Counted from the stretch's first letter, positions 46,401 through 58,212 are shown. The stretch: 64,000 nt of DNA from Sipunculus nudus (GCA_026874595.1 CM049318.1:20745456-20809455); one strand, 5' to 3'. Numbers and translations: made by a program. The notes: a model not told the origin generated them from the letters alone.

Positions 46401-49400
46401 TATAAAATTTTTTACTTTTCTTGGGGGTACTTTGGGGCTCCATAGCTCGAAGAATATGGGTAACAGAGACCTAATTTCTGGTTTCCATGGAGACTTTTCA
46501 TAGGTCTCTCAGTGTGTCAAGAATGAAGATTCTAGGTCCAGTCTTTACGATTTGTGCCTTGTTAACAGATGTTTACATTTTGAAAGGTCTCAAAAATAGA
46601 GAAAAAAATTCGTAAAAAATTGAAAGATACAGGTGGCGCCACCAGTCTGCAGGAAGTGATGGAACATCTCATGATCAATATGTATGACAAAAATCATGAC
46701 CATCAGTCAAGTATTTAATGAGATATTGAAGTTTTTGTTTGAAATTTTTTACTTTTCTGGGGGGTAGTTTGGGGCCCCATAGCTGGAAGGATATGGGTAA
46801 CAGAGACCTAATTTCTGGTTTCCATGGAGACTTTTCATAGGTCTCTCAATGTGTCGAGAATGAAGATTCTAAGTCCAGTCATTACGATTTGTGCCTTGTT
46901 AACAGACGTTCACATTTTTAAAGGTCTCAAAAATAGAGAAACAAATTCGTAAAAAATTGAAAAATACAGGTGGCGCCACCAGTCTTCAGAAACTGATGGA
47001 ACCTCTCATGATCAATATGTAAGCCAAAAATCATGACCATCAGTCAAGTAGTTAATGAGATATTGAAGTTTTTGTATGAAATTTTGGACTTTTAGGGGGG
47101 GTACTTTGGGGCCCCATAGCTCGAAGGATATGGGTAACAGAGACCTAATTTCTGGTTTCCAAGGAGATTTTTCATGGACCTCCTTGATGTCAAGTAAGAA
47201 GATTCCAGTTCTAGCGGTTACGATTTGTGCCGGTTAACGGACAGACAGACGGACAGACAGACAGACGGATGACGGACAAAGAGTGATCGCTATAGCTCAG
47301 ATGACTTTCAGTCAGCTGAGCTAAAAAACCTTATAATAATGAAAATATTAACTTGAAAGAATAGGACTACAGCTAAATTCCATTCAGAAAGTAAAAAATA
47401 AAATCAAACAGTAGTTTTTCATTGCTTTAGTTAAACAAGACCACACAAAAGTTTCACACCATAGTTTTGAAAGGGGCTCAATAAATTACTTTTTATGAAA
47501 TGATTGGTCTATAAAACCTGAGATGACTGCTTTGGGATTTGTTTTTATATAATCTCAGGTAATAAAATGTTGTGGTGCCATCTAGTGGATAAAAAGTAAA
47601 TCACAAAACTCCTGTGGACACCTGAATATTTAGTATCATTAAAACTACCTGTCTTATGATTAATAGGTATATTAAACTATAGGTCTACCTATGTGTAAAG
47701 TACACAGGTGTTACTGGTAAGTTATTAGTAATTTGAAAAAGGTGACTGAAATAATGGTTCATATAAACAAAACAAAAATAAAGTTTAACAGTGAAGGTAT
47801 GTAAATGGGTCAGAAACTTCTTGATAGAGAATAGATTTTAGAAAAGAAATTATAAAGCTCATCAAACAATGCAATATGCAATTTAAACTATCACAGCCGA
47901 TAAAAATTATGACCAGGTACTGATTATAAATATCAGATATATTCAATATGAATAATCACAGTTTTCATGTAAATCCAGCCTATACTATTATGTGCAACTG
48001 AAACTATAAATACAAATGGTGCAACAAAACATGATGTGCAACTACATCTTCTAAACTCTAAGCATCTAAACAGGCTACTACAAACCTTGTTCATAATCAC
48101 AAGATGGAGTCATAGTTCAAAATGTGTGTGTACAAAAAGTGTAAATTGCAGTAGATTCCACTTGAAATAAAGAAGATAGGCCCACTATTAACTTGGCTTG
48201 ATTAAAATATATTGTACCAATACATGCCAAAACAAGTTTGTGTATTAAGTAGAAATTTAAATCTGCTCATAACAATAATTAGTTATAGGGTCCACAGACA
48301 TTTCATTATAATTCTCCAAAATCTAGTGCTTTTGCATATAATTATATCTTTGAAGTAGTGAAATTCATTTATTTCTTTTCAAAGATGATTTGAACACAGT
48401 GTGGCCACTGAGTGTGATTTGAAGGTTTTGGTTTTTACATTAAAAAAAAGTTACGATGAAATACTGCTTTTTAAAAAAGTAAAGCACACAAGTAATCAAT
48501 CACTACTTATGAAACCAATACCATCAATATTGGAGGGAATTCATGTTGCTAAAAAAAAAAAAAAAATTTCTGAGATTACAGTCCAATATTGTGTAACATG
48601 TTAGCTTTCTTATGGTAACTAAATATAACTAAATGCCTAAGATTACAGTACAACATGTTGGCTTATAAATGATAAACCAAATAACTAAATGTCTGAGAAC
48701 AATCAATACTTTTCATGGCCTGTTGGCTCCAGTAATAGGGTTAAGGAAATGGGCCATATGAATAAACAAACATGTTGCTCTTACATATATTCTATAAAAT
48801 TTTATTCTATGTTTAATGAATAAGCATGCCATAATTCAAAACATAAATTCACCATTAAAAGTCCAGAAAGTTTATACTAAAGTGCAGTATAACCAAAGTA
48901 CACATGCTGTTGTGTTACAATAGCAATAATTTTTACAGAAACATGGACATTTAAAAAATACTAGAAAACCAAAGGACATGGTCTAGTGAACAAGACTATA
49001 TATGGGAAAGTCATGCATATTAGTATTTCAGTAATAACAGACAAGGTCTCTGCTGATCAATCTATACAGCTGTACATTTTTTTAAAATAAATACAGATTT
49101 ATTAATATTCATTAATAGGGCACATATACAAGGGGAATAATGTTGGTGGTATTTGGGATTCATGCATATACATGTATTGAATAATTACTGTTAACAGTAA
49201 GTCTGCTCCACTTGGTACATTTGATGACTGTAAACAACCCATGCTTGTCAAGACAAACCAGTTTATGTGATCATGAAGGTTCATAGCCTTACAATACCTT
49301 GTGTGCTGCGATTCTGTGAAGTTAAGGTGTCTTTAATTATGTTTCTTGGTGTCTTTCATTTTTGTTTATTCACATTTCTTAAGCACCTTACTCTCAATGT

Positions 49401-52400
49401 AATTAGTCAAGCTCTGAAAGGTTAACGTTAGTGATGGGCCGATCATCGAGTTTTATCAAAAGTCAGTCGGTTTGCTGCCACTTTCAAGCGCTCGATTACC
49501 AAAGGCAACTATCGATTACATCATAATCATGAATTGTTTTTTTTTTCAGAATGCCTTTATTTTAGAGACGACAATGATTCATTTTTTTTTTACATTATTT
49601 CGCACTTCATATAATGAGTCTGTGTTCCCAAATAACTTCCCTATGTAACTTGCATGACACAGTAGATGCGAGAACGGAGAACTTAATAAATTGTGGTTAA
49701 ATTCTTGATTATTATAATTAATTAAAATGTTGAATAACATAACTTAGTATTAAAAGAAAAATTAAAAAGGCAAGAACTCATATTCTTAAGGGAGAATTTC
49801 TCAGACATGCAGGCTAGGTTAAATGAAGTACAGTTTCACAGATAATTGCATATTTCTTTATATTTTTCTGAACCGATTAATAATCGATCATCTATCGCTT
49901 TGCTTAAACCGATGATCGATTATGAAAAAGGAACCGACTCCCACCACTATAGTCCATTTCATCCCCTCATGTCCACCTGTTTTTTGCTGTGAAAATTTTT
50001 ATTAGGTACATTTCAAGGGAAACAATTATAGTGTAGAGGAGAGGATTACAGAACCTAATTTTCAACTAGGTAACTAAATTCCTACCTTTTACCATATTTG
50101 AGTAACATAATTTTCTGAAAATATGAGAAATCAGTCTACATTTTACAACACATCATACCCACTTATGGCGGTCAAGGTCATTGGTCACATGCAAAAACAG
50201 CCTCAACTGACAGCTGCTGATTGGATGAACTCATGTAAACACTCTAAAAAATACAACCAGCTAAAACAAAGATGGCTACTTATGGTAGGACACACCATAT
50301 CTGCCAGATCATGATAAAGAGACAAAAATGTTGTGAAACATAAACGGGAGAATTATTGTAAAATTCTAAATTGCCATATTAGGTTGTCACTTCCATGTTT
50401 TTTTCTTGAAAATTATTGAAAAATATAAACTTTTAAGTAAATCATCTACAAAAAACAGGTGGACAGCAGGTGGTGAAATGGACTATAGTTAACGTTAAGT
50501 TTATTGTATGTGTTGTCTTTATTGGTATAAACCATCCTACCTGTCTTGTTTTTTTTGTATGGTGATATGTAAATCTCAGTTGGGTTTAAAAGCCCGAGGT
50601 TTTAACTTAATGCATGTGTATGTGATAAAGGTTAGCAAAATTCTCAACTCAGAAACTTACACTGTACGTAGCTGTAGCTTTTGCCCGTACCTGATTTATG
50701 GGTCTTGTCTCTGTGCAGGTAAAATATCTTGTTTGTAGTGTCATTGTGGTTTGTGACTGTATGATATTAGTATCTGATTTATTTTGGCTCTCTAAATTCA
50801 AAGTGGTCTCTCACAAACCTTTACTCATATTCTCTATTGTTTATTTTTGCTTTTGATGTTGCTCTTTTCTTGTTTCTAAAGGGACCAGCAACTTAACCTT
50901 GAACATTTCTTGTATTTCATATTTTATACAGCTTTTGACTATGTGCAGTATTTTACTTGTTTTTCCATTTGTGGCCTATATATTTCAGATGTATTTCTGG
51001 TTTCCTTTGTCTTTCCTGATCAAGAAATGCACAAACAGCACACACATTCACCCACACATACACATTTTTTTAATAAGTATCATTGAACATACCTTGTACA
51101 CAAAATCATTAAAAGATATAATCCTTAGTTGGTGTTATGTAACTTACAGTAAAGTGCAGTGTGCAGGTTTCTGGTTTGCCGGGAATACCCGGACTAAATC
51201 TCCACTCATTCACCAAATGATTAAACAGCATCCCATCTGAGCTCTCAGCCTACAAGCATATACCCAGTACACAACACACGCTTAGACGCTAGCTCACTGA
51301 AAGCCGTGACTGAAGTGCAACATATATACAGAAGGACAAATAAGCAAAGCTGAAACATGCAAAGTACAACAGACGACATTATAAATCACCTGTACCAGAT
51401 GGCCATGTCAGCAAAAGGTCTATCTTCAATTTTGAGTGCACATCTTTGCATTTTTTATACTCCATTCTTAATCCCTGTCAATCTAATTAATCAAAATTTT
51501 CTGAGCTTCACTGTCTCAATAAGGATTGTGAAAACAAGTGGATATGGACAGTGGACCAGAGTACAATTTAAAATTAAGCACTCCCTTTTTTGGGTAACTG
51601 ACATTAACCCATCTTGTACAGATTCAACTTAAATGATTAGTGATTAAGCACAATGGAAAATCAGCTATGGTTCTTCAGTTCTTGCAAAAAGGTACTACCG
51701 GTGACTTTCAGACTTTAACCGTACTTCACAAAAATTTTATCTCTTGCTGTTTTTGCAAACAACAGATCTATGTGCTAAAACCTGTCTGCATTATTTTGGA
51801 AATGCATGTTTTTCTCTGAGAACCATGGAAGAAACCCGCAAACATTTTACAAGAAGAACCTGGAGAACCCTAACTGTCCTATTATGCCTTAATCTGTTCA
51901 TGCTGCAAATGAAAATCTCCTTCACTGAAGGTGAAAAAAACATTAATGTAGCACTGAGCTACAACATTAGTCATGCTGAAATGAAATAAGAACTTATTTA
52001 GATGCAAAGCTTTAAGAAACCTGTTTGCTACCTTAATATTTTACACTTTTAAATATGGATTCCAAATACGAATATTATTCAATGTGAAATGGACGAATAA
52101 AACTAAATACTTCATTATTTAAAATTTAGAAACTTAAGAATCCTATAGGCTGTATTTGACAAAGTTATTATACTTCTTTCTCTGACCAAGTTATATTGCT
52201 TGAATGAACTTCAATTTAGGTTAATTTCAATTATTAATTGCATCAAATATAGTAAACATTTGCAAGTCATACATGATTTATGATAAGAAAGCTTGTAGAA
52301 ACAGTAGAGTAATGGAAATTTTGTAATTTTATTTAATATTAAAAACGGACTGTTCAGCTTAAGTCAGAATTTTATTTAAGGGTTTAGCAGCAGGTTTCAC

Positions 52401-54706
52401 AAAAAGCCATGCAGAAGCAGGAAACAGTGCCACCTATGTCCTTATCTGCACAAAAACTGAACTTTAAAACAGAAGCTGATTGACAGCTGTACACAGCTGA
52501 GGCTAAGCACTGGACTACATTCACTGGATGTTATCCTTTAACTCTTACTCAGTACAGCACACAATGTACTTGTTACAGTGTAGAAATGAACAGTGATAAA
52601 TTTCTGGCTGATCAGTCTGTCAATCATAATTATCTGCCAATCAGATTTCTAAAACTGACATTTATTAGCCAATCAGAATTTAATAAAAGTTTTGTCAGCC
52701 AATCAGATGTTTCTAACTTTTAGCAGATATTGTGAGCCAATCAGATTTAAACCATATGATCTGAAATCTGAATATTAGAATAGGAAGACTATTTCCTAAC
52801 CAATCAGATTATTAAACCAATGATGTTTTGCAGGTGAGATAACTGGGGTATTTTTTCTTAAATATTTTAGTACATATTAATGTAATAATGGAAACATAAA
52901 TGACCAACAATCTGTCTTGCTAGTTTCCTGTATCTGATTGTTATATACTGATTTTCACAATAATCAACAACTTGTTATGACTCAGTTTATCATGTTCTGA
53001 GCTAGTGGTAAATATTGCACACCAGTGCTAAGCCACAGCCGATGTACCATAAACAATCTTACAACACTGTACCATAAACTTCCCAACACTCACTGAGAAA
53101 TCCAGTGTACAAGTGTTTGGGTGATCAGGCAATCCTGGACTGAAACGCCATGTTGTCACCAAATGGTTAAACAACATGCCCTCTGTGCATTCAGACTGTA
53201 AAATAACAGCTAGTTTAGCTTAGATGTCATATAATGTATAACACTGATTCAATATGTACAATTAGGGAATTAATTAATAATTTATAGAATCAAGATATAA
53301 GCCTCAGAACATATGAATTATGACTAAACCTGCACCTCCAACATTAGAAATCAGCAAAGATTTCACAGAGCAGATAACATTCAGTCATTTATTAGTCTCT
53401 TTACATCATCAAAAAGCTATGAATGTTCAGTTACTATGCTCATCCTGCTTTGCATGTATTAACTGAACTGTAAAAGAATTAAAAGAAATAAATATTTTAC
53501 TTGCAATGTGATGGAAATTCAATGTAACAGCACATACTTAATATTATTTCTTTTATATGATATATGATATTATATTGTAATGTATTATATTATGTTATAT
53601 TATTTCAATAAAATAATAAATAATATACAATATTACACAAGAAAAAAATAGGCTCACCTTGACTAAATGTGGTCTTGCGAGAGTGACTGAGGATGTGTAT
53701 CTCTCCACAATTGGTGGGAAACCGACGGTGAGCGCACACTGACAGTGTCCAGGTCGTCGTTTAAATACTGATGACTCTTTACACCATGGCACAAACTCCT
53801 TATAATGTTCCACCTCTGACACTATTGTGTACATTTGGTCCATGCTGTACCTGTAAAAATAGAAGCTATTATTTTCTTTGTTGAGGAGGATATAGTTTCA
53901 GAAAATATTTCAATCATAATACACTGAAACCTTGAAATAACAATCTCCAACAGGACCTCGATAAAGTGGTCTGATCAAAGTCTGATATAAAGGTAAAAAG
54001 AATTGGGACCTTAAAGTGTTGTTTATTTTGAGGTGGTCACAATACTGAGGTGGTCACAATACTGAGGTGGTCACAATACTGAGGTGGTTGTTTGGTGAGG
54101 TTTTATAGTATTTACAAAGTTCTGTCCCTTTTTTTACTAACTTTGGCGCAATACCATGCTAATTAATTTGGATCTTTATAAGATCCCTTAAGATCATGTG
54201 AATTATCTGGTCAAAATCTTGACTTGACGATGTTTGTAATGTCCAGATGTTTTCTAGCGTTTTCTTTTAAGGATAGGTATATGGCCAGTTGAAGGTGTCT
54301 TACCATCTCTTTATTAAGGATTTATTTGCTGTATTTATTAAGCCTTGAAGATTTCAGGTTAAAAGTAAATAGGCATGGAATAATTTAGAAAATATAAAAT
54401 GTCATTAAAACATAAAATAAATCTCTGAGATTCTATCAAGATTTAATCAGTTCGACAACAATGAGGTTCAAACAAGGGGCCATCAGCTGTTCCAGAATTC
54501 AACACTTTAACCATAAGGTCTGTCTAACCATAAATAGAGTTCATTTATATTACCCAAGAACTCTGCGCTCTGAATACTCCTGCCTGCGACCTTTTTGTGT
54601 GAACGGATTCTTGGGAAGTCCTGGTAAGAAGGTACGGTGTGGCACATGGAGACTTGCATTCTGTGTTGGCTGCAGGAAATTTTGTGATGTACTGGCACAG
54701 GCGGTT
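43403..54706 (-). CDS. COQ10: Coenzyme Q-binding protein COQ10 homologue, mitochondrial (5' end missing)
   Basis: COQ10 is a START-domain protein of the inner mitochondrial membrane side that binds ubiquinone and is needed for its function in respiration. Exons on the minus strand: 54554-54706, 53658-53850, then either 53094-53195 or 51148-51249, and the last 43403-43573 with the stop. All have GT-AG borders and matching phases; the part seen codes for 205 residues, against 238-247 in human COQ10A/B. Conserved blocks include [56 protein letters not shown] and the last-exon block FEFRS followed by FFDEVVK. The 54.6-kb exon starts in the basic, Ser/Thr-rich stretch expected of a transit peptide. 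The exon with the start codon was not found; it may lie beyond the retrotransposon. The last intron is 7.6 or 9.5 kb and holds several mobile elements. Confidence 0.95.
43824..47324. mobile_element. Element with 338-bp tandem core and terminal hairpin
   Basis: The left end GTGACCCAGGGGTCATGACG and right end CAGTCAGCTGAGCTAA are shared with 58815-61231, which defines a family. CGCTCAGCTGAC near the left end mirrors GTCAGCTGAGC at the right, and the right end folds as TAGCTCAG...CTGAGCTA. The core has about twelve units anchored on ATATGGGTAACAG: the first at steps of about 165 bp, the last six at about 338 bp. A (GACA)-type microsatellite precedes the right end, as in bivalve HINE elements. 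No transposase frame. It lies in the COQ10 last intron. Exact ends are uncertain by a few bases. Confidence 0.75.
47325..49420 (-). other. COQ10 last intron, unique part
   Basis: About 2.1 kb with no recognised exon or repeat. GTGGTGCCATCTAGTGG near 47571 reads CCACTAGATGGCACCAC on the minus strand, a close match to a CTCF motif. Confidence 0.5.
49429..50487. mobile_element. hAT-like non-autonomous element (split by a MITE)
   Basis: TAGTGATGGGCCGATCATCG at the left and the inverted TAGTGGTGGG...CGATCATCGG at the right form terminal inverted repeats of hAT type. The 8-bp target GTTAACGT is present at 49421-49428 and again at 50488-50495. The element proper is 521 bp (49429-49949); the rest is a MITE inserted at its final TA. 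There is no transposase frame. Confidence 0.88.
49950..50485. mobile_element. TA-targeting MITE, 536 bp
   Basis: Terminal inverted repeats of about 40 bp start TAGTCCATTTCA and include GTCCACCTGTTTTTTG. The insert is flanked by TA on both sides (49948-49949 and 50486-50487), as for Tc1/mariner-type elements. It entered the last two bases of the hAT-like element. Confidence 0.9.
50496..51147 (-). other. COQ10 intron segment without recognised features
   Basis: Lies between the hAT-like element and alternative exon B of COQ10. Only short non-conserved frames were found. Confidence 0.5.
51148..51249 (-). CDS. COQ10: COQ10 alternative exon B
   Basis: 102 bp coding 34 residues with [15 protein letters not shown] and TCTLHFT, flanked by a 3' splice site (CTTGTAG) and donor GTAAGT. 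It has the same length, phase and position in the protein as the exon at 53094-53195, with 22 of 34 residues identical. It departs from the usual family sequence more than exon A does, for example NEW in place of T/I-W before RFSPG. It is open throughout, so it does not look like a dead duplicate. Confidence 0.9.
51250..53093 (-). other. Intron between the two COQ10 alternative exons
   Basis: 1.84 kb without coding signal. It contains the five-fold CCAATCAGA cluster (52630-52810) and CAGTGCCACCTATG near 52427. It is too long for exon exclusion by simple crowding of splice sites. Confidence 0.6.
52630..52810. promoter_or_regulatory. Cluster of five CCAATCAGA motifs
   Basis: CCAATCAGA starts at 52637, 52669, 52699, 52737 and 52800, all in the same orientation. 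CCAATCAG is the optimal NF-Y binding core. The surrounding bases (often AGCCAATCAGATTT) also resemble each other, so the cluster may be a decayed minisatellite. Function is unknown. Confidence 0.4.
53094..53195 (-). CDS. COQ10: COQ10 alternative exon A
   Basis: 102 bp coding 34 residues with [17 protein letters not shown] and TCTLDFS, close to the vertebrate COQ10 sequence. Acceptor TTTTACAG and donor GTGAGT are strong. It joins 53658-53850 upstream and 43573 downstream in phase 0. Including both A and B would keep the frame but repeat a 34-residue piece of the START fold, so only one is expected per mRNA. Confidence 0.95.
53920..54110. mobile_element. Small MITE in COQ10 intron
   Basis: Begins TACACTGAAACCT and ends AGGTTTTATAGTA, an imperfect inverted pair. 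It holds four units of a 17-bp minisatellite (GAGGTGGTCACAATACT) at 54030-54098. Similar start sequences (TACAGTGAAACCT, ACTGTGAAACCTG) at 2257 and 21545 suggest a dispersed family. Confidence 0.5.
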
Positions 54707-55878
54707 CTGTAACATAAAAAACATGACAAATCAGCTGCTGGAATACTTACTTATACATGTTCCTAAAATTAGGTCCGCAGCATATATGTATCTGTAGATT
54801 TTAAATGTTGGAGTCATTCTGCCCATAAAAATTAAAAAACTCCCATGGTAACCAATTAAAGAAGCATTCTTTAGTTGCATAAAATAAGCTGTATCAATTA
54901 CTTGCATTTTTTTTCATCATATTTAGTTCATATCCTCTAGCAAACCTTGTATGGGAAATATTAGTCATGACAGTTCAACCTGAGTGCTATTTTCATAACT
55001 GGAGGGGCAACAGGATAAGTGGTTTTGGTATAATAAGTCATAATTTTCATCTGCTATTTTGTCATTTTCAGGAGCATTTGTATGAGCCATGACGTAGCAG
55101 ATCCTGAGGTGCTGCTATGTTTGGAAACAACAGATTACTTGTGTCCAACACACAGACATACCACACCCGTGCATTGTTTGGCCAGTTGAGCACCTGAGGC
55201 CCAAAGAGGTTGGGTGAAGGGATTATTTCTTAGATCTAAAGTGTTTTGTGACAGCTTCGCATGTTAGTAAATCTTTACCCAATTAGATTTATCTTCTTTA
55301 AGTGTGTCTGCCTTTTGGTGCCTGCTTGCATCCATTCACGATAATTATATGATATTGTATGTTAATTAATTATAATACTGGTACTTTTTTGTCCTGTAAA
55401 CACTTCATTACTTTCACACCTGAGCTCAGTAAACAAAGTTTTCCATACATTTAAAAAAAAAGAATGAATAAAGTATAAATGACAGTAAACATTTTAAATT
55501 AACATATTTTCTAGAGTTAAATAAATGTACATAATAATGTTTATCCAATGTTCAACTGTTGTATTTTTTTGTGTGACTTACTGGTTGATGGGGCAAGTTC
55601 TAATAACCTCTAGATTACATGATTAGCACCAGTAACACAAGCACTTACTGCTCTTATCAGAAAATTAACTAGTCTTTATCTACAGTAAACATGATTTACA
55701 GAATATTAGCATATACAGACCTTTTAAAAGTTTGTCAGTGTAAATGCACTATATTTAACTTATCACAATTAAGTCATAACTGCTAATGAGTTCTTCATAA
55801 CTTGAAAACACCATTTATGCTCATGATTATGGGAAACACAAAAGAGCTTATCTGTCATGAATTTTGATTAATCTAAAA
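54707..55878. other. Upstream of COQ10 exon 2, no feature recognised
   Basis: No exon with a start codon and a phase-2 donor that would fit the COQ10 exon at 54554-54706 was found here on the minus strand. The sequence is AT-rich and otherwise plain. Confidence 0.5.
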
Positions 55879-56097
55879 TGGTATTACAGGTAATACCATT
55901 GAAGTAATACTTGGCCATTGATAATCAAGTCACTGATGTAGATTGAGCTTCTTTATTACCATGATGCTGTTACACATGTAGCCATAAGGATTGCTTGTAC
56001 TGAACTACTTTATCTTACTGTATTACTACACATGCTATATACAGACTGTATAAATGCGATACATGATATAGTGCTTTATGTGTATCATATCACTACA
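55879..56097 (-). repeat. 3' LTR of the Gypsy element
   Basis: On the minus strand the LTR starts TGTAGTGATATG immediately after the purine tract GGGGGGA. A poly(A) signal AATAAA (55952-55957) lies inside. The right-hand end is placed at the 20-base palindrome TGGTATTAC-AG-GTAATACCA (55879-55898), but no second LTR is available to confirm it. Confidence 0.55.
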
Positions 56098-56104
56098 TCC
56101 CCCC
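56098..56104 (-). other. Polypurine tract of the Gypsy element
   Basis: GGGGGGA on the minus strand directly before the TG of the LTR, the expected site for plus-strand priming. Confidence 0.6.
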
Positions 56105-56319
56105 TACCGAAAATTGAGCATAACAAATAGTTGGTGTGATCAATTTAAACTTATCATAATATACAGGAAGATATAGTGAATCAGGACATGTATGCAAAAT
56201 TAATCTTTTATACTGGTTTCACAGACTGAATAGGAATTACATTTCAATCATCTAAAAAGTGATATTGTCTTTGTATATGCTAGATATATAAGTGAAAATA
56301 TTTGTAGCATAGATATATA

Positions 56320-58089
56320 CCGTAAAAAACCGCATATACGTCGAGAAATTTGTTCCCAAAAAATTAATTCAAGAAAGGGGAGTCGACTTATGTGCGGGTC
56401 TAAGCCTGAGAGGCAAAATTTTGCACGAACTTAGTCAAACTGCCGGCCTGAATGTCTTAACTGATCGACAACTAGATATCCTTTTCCGGTGAAGTCAGGT
56501 ACACAAGTCCCCTTTCTGTCCAAAAATACAGTCTAATAAGGTTTTCGAATATTTTTTCTCAAATTTTGACCATTTACGCAGTTCTTTCATTTGATAATGC
56601 AGTATATTAAAATGTTTGCAATTTACATGGTTGATGACGACCAGGAAATGACCCGCGTATAGCTATAATGAGCTTCATTCACGGCGATTAAGTACGAGTG
56701 CAAGAGGCACGGGTATTGCGTAATCAGTTGGGATTTTATCCAGGGCATCGGCCCCTGTGTATTTGACAGCCAATATGTTACAGTATTTCCCCACAAAAAC
56801 ATTTGGTGCTTGCGTAAGTTTGCAAACATGTAAACGGTAAAAGCCTGTGGGCCGTGGTATCTGAACTACAGACAGGTGACAGATGGCTGATTACAGCACC
56901 GATTAGCGCTCACTCGGTAGGGGGATGGCTGCCTGTCCCAAGAAGCCCAAAACTAGGTCACGCTGTTCACCTGTGTACTTACAAGCGGGGGAAATTATCA
57001 CTCCGTTCGGAAGTTCCTACTTAAAAATCACCCCAAATCGTTGTGAATGACTGCGGCACTGAGCAAAGCTCGGGGAAAAAAATAGACCGAAGTTCAACCT
57101 GACATCGATATCGCTATGAACAAACGAACACAAAACCTGCAAGACTTAGTCAAAATTAGTACTCCACAGAATGTCAAAATATATGATTCATTCACGAAAA
57201 CTTTCATCAAAAAGATAGGAAAACGGAGTTTGATCAAAGAACGACTGACGTGTTGTCCACATGTTGCCCTGGCTTCCGTGCTCTCACTCTGCGGTTCGCT
57301 ATGCTGGATACCTACGCTGCATATATGCAGTTATATCGCATGTAATTGTTCATTAGTGCGTCCGTCTGTGGAGGCAAGGAAGACCGGAGTTAATTAAAAC
57401 TTGAATAAAACTGTCGTTTACGGCCTTGTGTTTTCTCAGAATGTATAATAAAAATCATAAAATTCCTGCCCTTGATCCACGGATATGACCAAGCTGAGGA
57501 CAGCTTACACTGTCACGCGGCCTTATCAGGCGACTCGCTTGGTCGCGCGTTCTTTTCAATTTAGATTATATAAAATGTAGAGATGTCCGCGACAATCCTG
57601 TTTTAATAACACGCTTAAATAATCATGTTTTTATTGATATCTGACACAAACAATCATTAGAAGTTTAAAATACATGAGCAATGACGGAAGGTGTGAGAAA
57701 TCCTTGGCTGTTCTATTATCGCGCACCTGCCGATTCTGGGTGTCAGACGATCTTCATTTCTGCAAAATACCTAAAGTATCGACCTGTTATATTTATTATT
57801 CTTAGAGTCTTTATGATGCCCAAAAACTTTTAAATAGATTGCACAACAAAATAAATGACATTTTTACAGTTTAAAAAATATTGGAGTGGTATGAATGTCA
57901 AAAACGAGTGGCCAGCCATACAATTTACCTTTCCCCAGTGGCCTGTCACAATACTTTCGATGGTCATGTATGCTGCTTTAGACCGGTTTTAACCTCCAGA
58001 ATGGCTTGAAAAAATTTTTACCTGATATTTACCCTGAAAATTCATACTCGACTTATATGTGAGATCGACTTATATGCGAGTTTTTACGG
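56320..58089. mobile_element. TA-flanked DNA transposon, non-autonomous, 1770 bp
   Basis: Ends CCGTAAAAAACCGCATATAC and its inverted match (CCGTAAAAACTCGCATATAA) form terminal repeats, extended by GTCGA. TA flanks both sides (56318-56319, 58090-58091), fitting the Tc1/mariner/pogo group. Two modest open frames (56623-56829 minus, 57116-57397 plus) do not resemble a transposase. It is inserted in the non-coding tail of the Gypsy element. It is more GC-rich than its surroundings. Confidence 0.83.
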
Positions 58090-58212
58090 TATCATATTAT
58101 ATTGTTGAAACTAGAAAACATAAACATGAGCAGTCACTGGGGTTAGACTACCCTTGGCTCAATGGGGATTATTCTGCCCCTTTCTATATGCTCTAATACT
58201 ATACAGAGTCTA

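Noticed and set aside
43574-51147. A third version of the COQ10 alternative exon
   Set aside because: I looked for the LFNHLV / RFSPG pattern between exon B and the last exon and found none.
54707-55878. First coding exon of COQ10
   Set aside because: A few minus-strand ATGs occur, but none combines a transit-peptide-like start with a donor of the phase required by the next exon.
57116-57397. 93-residue ORF inside the TA-flanked transposon
   Set aside because: No transposase motif (DDE/D) or DNA-binding domain seen; kept only as a note in the element entry.
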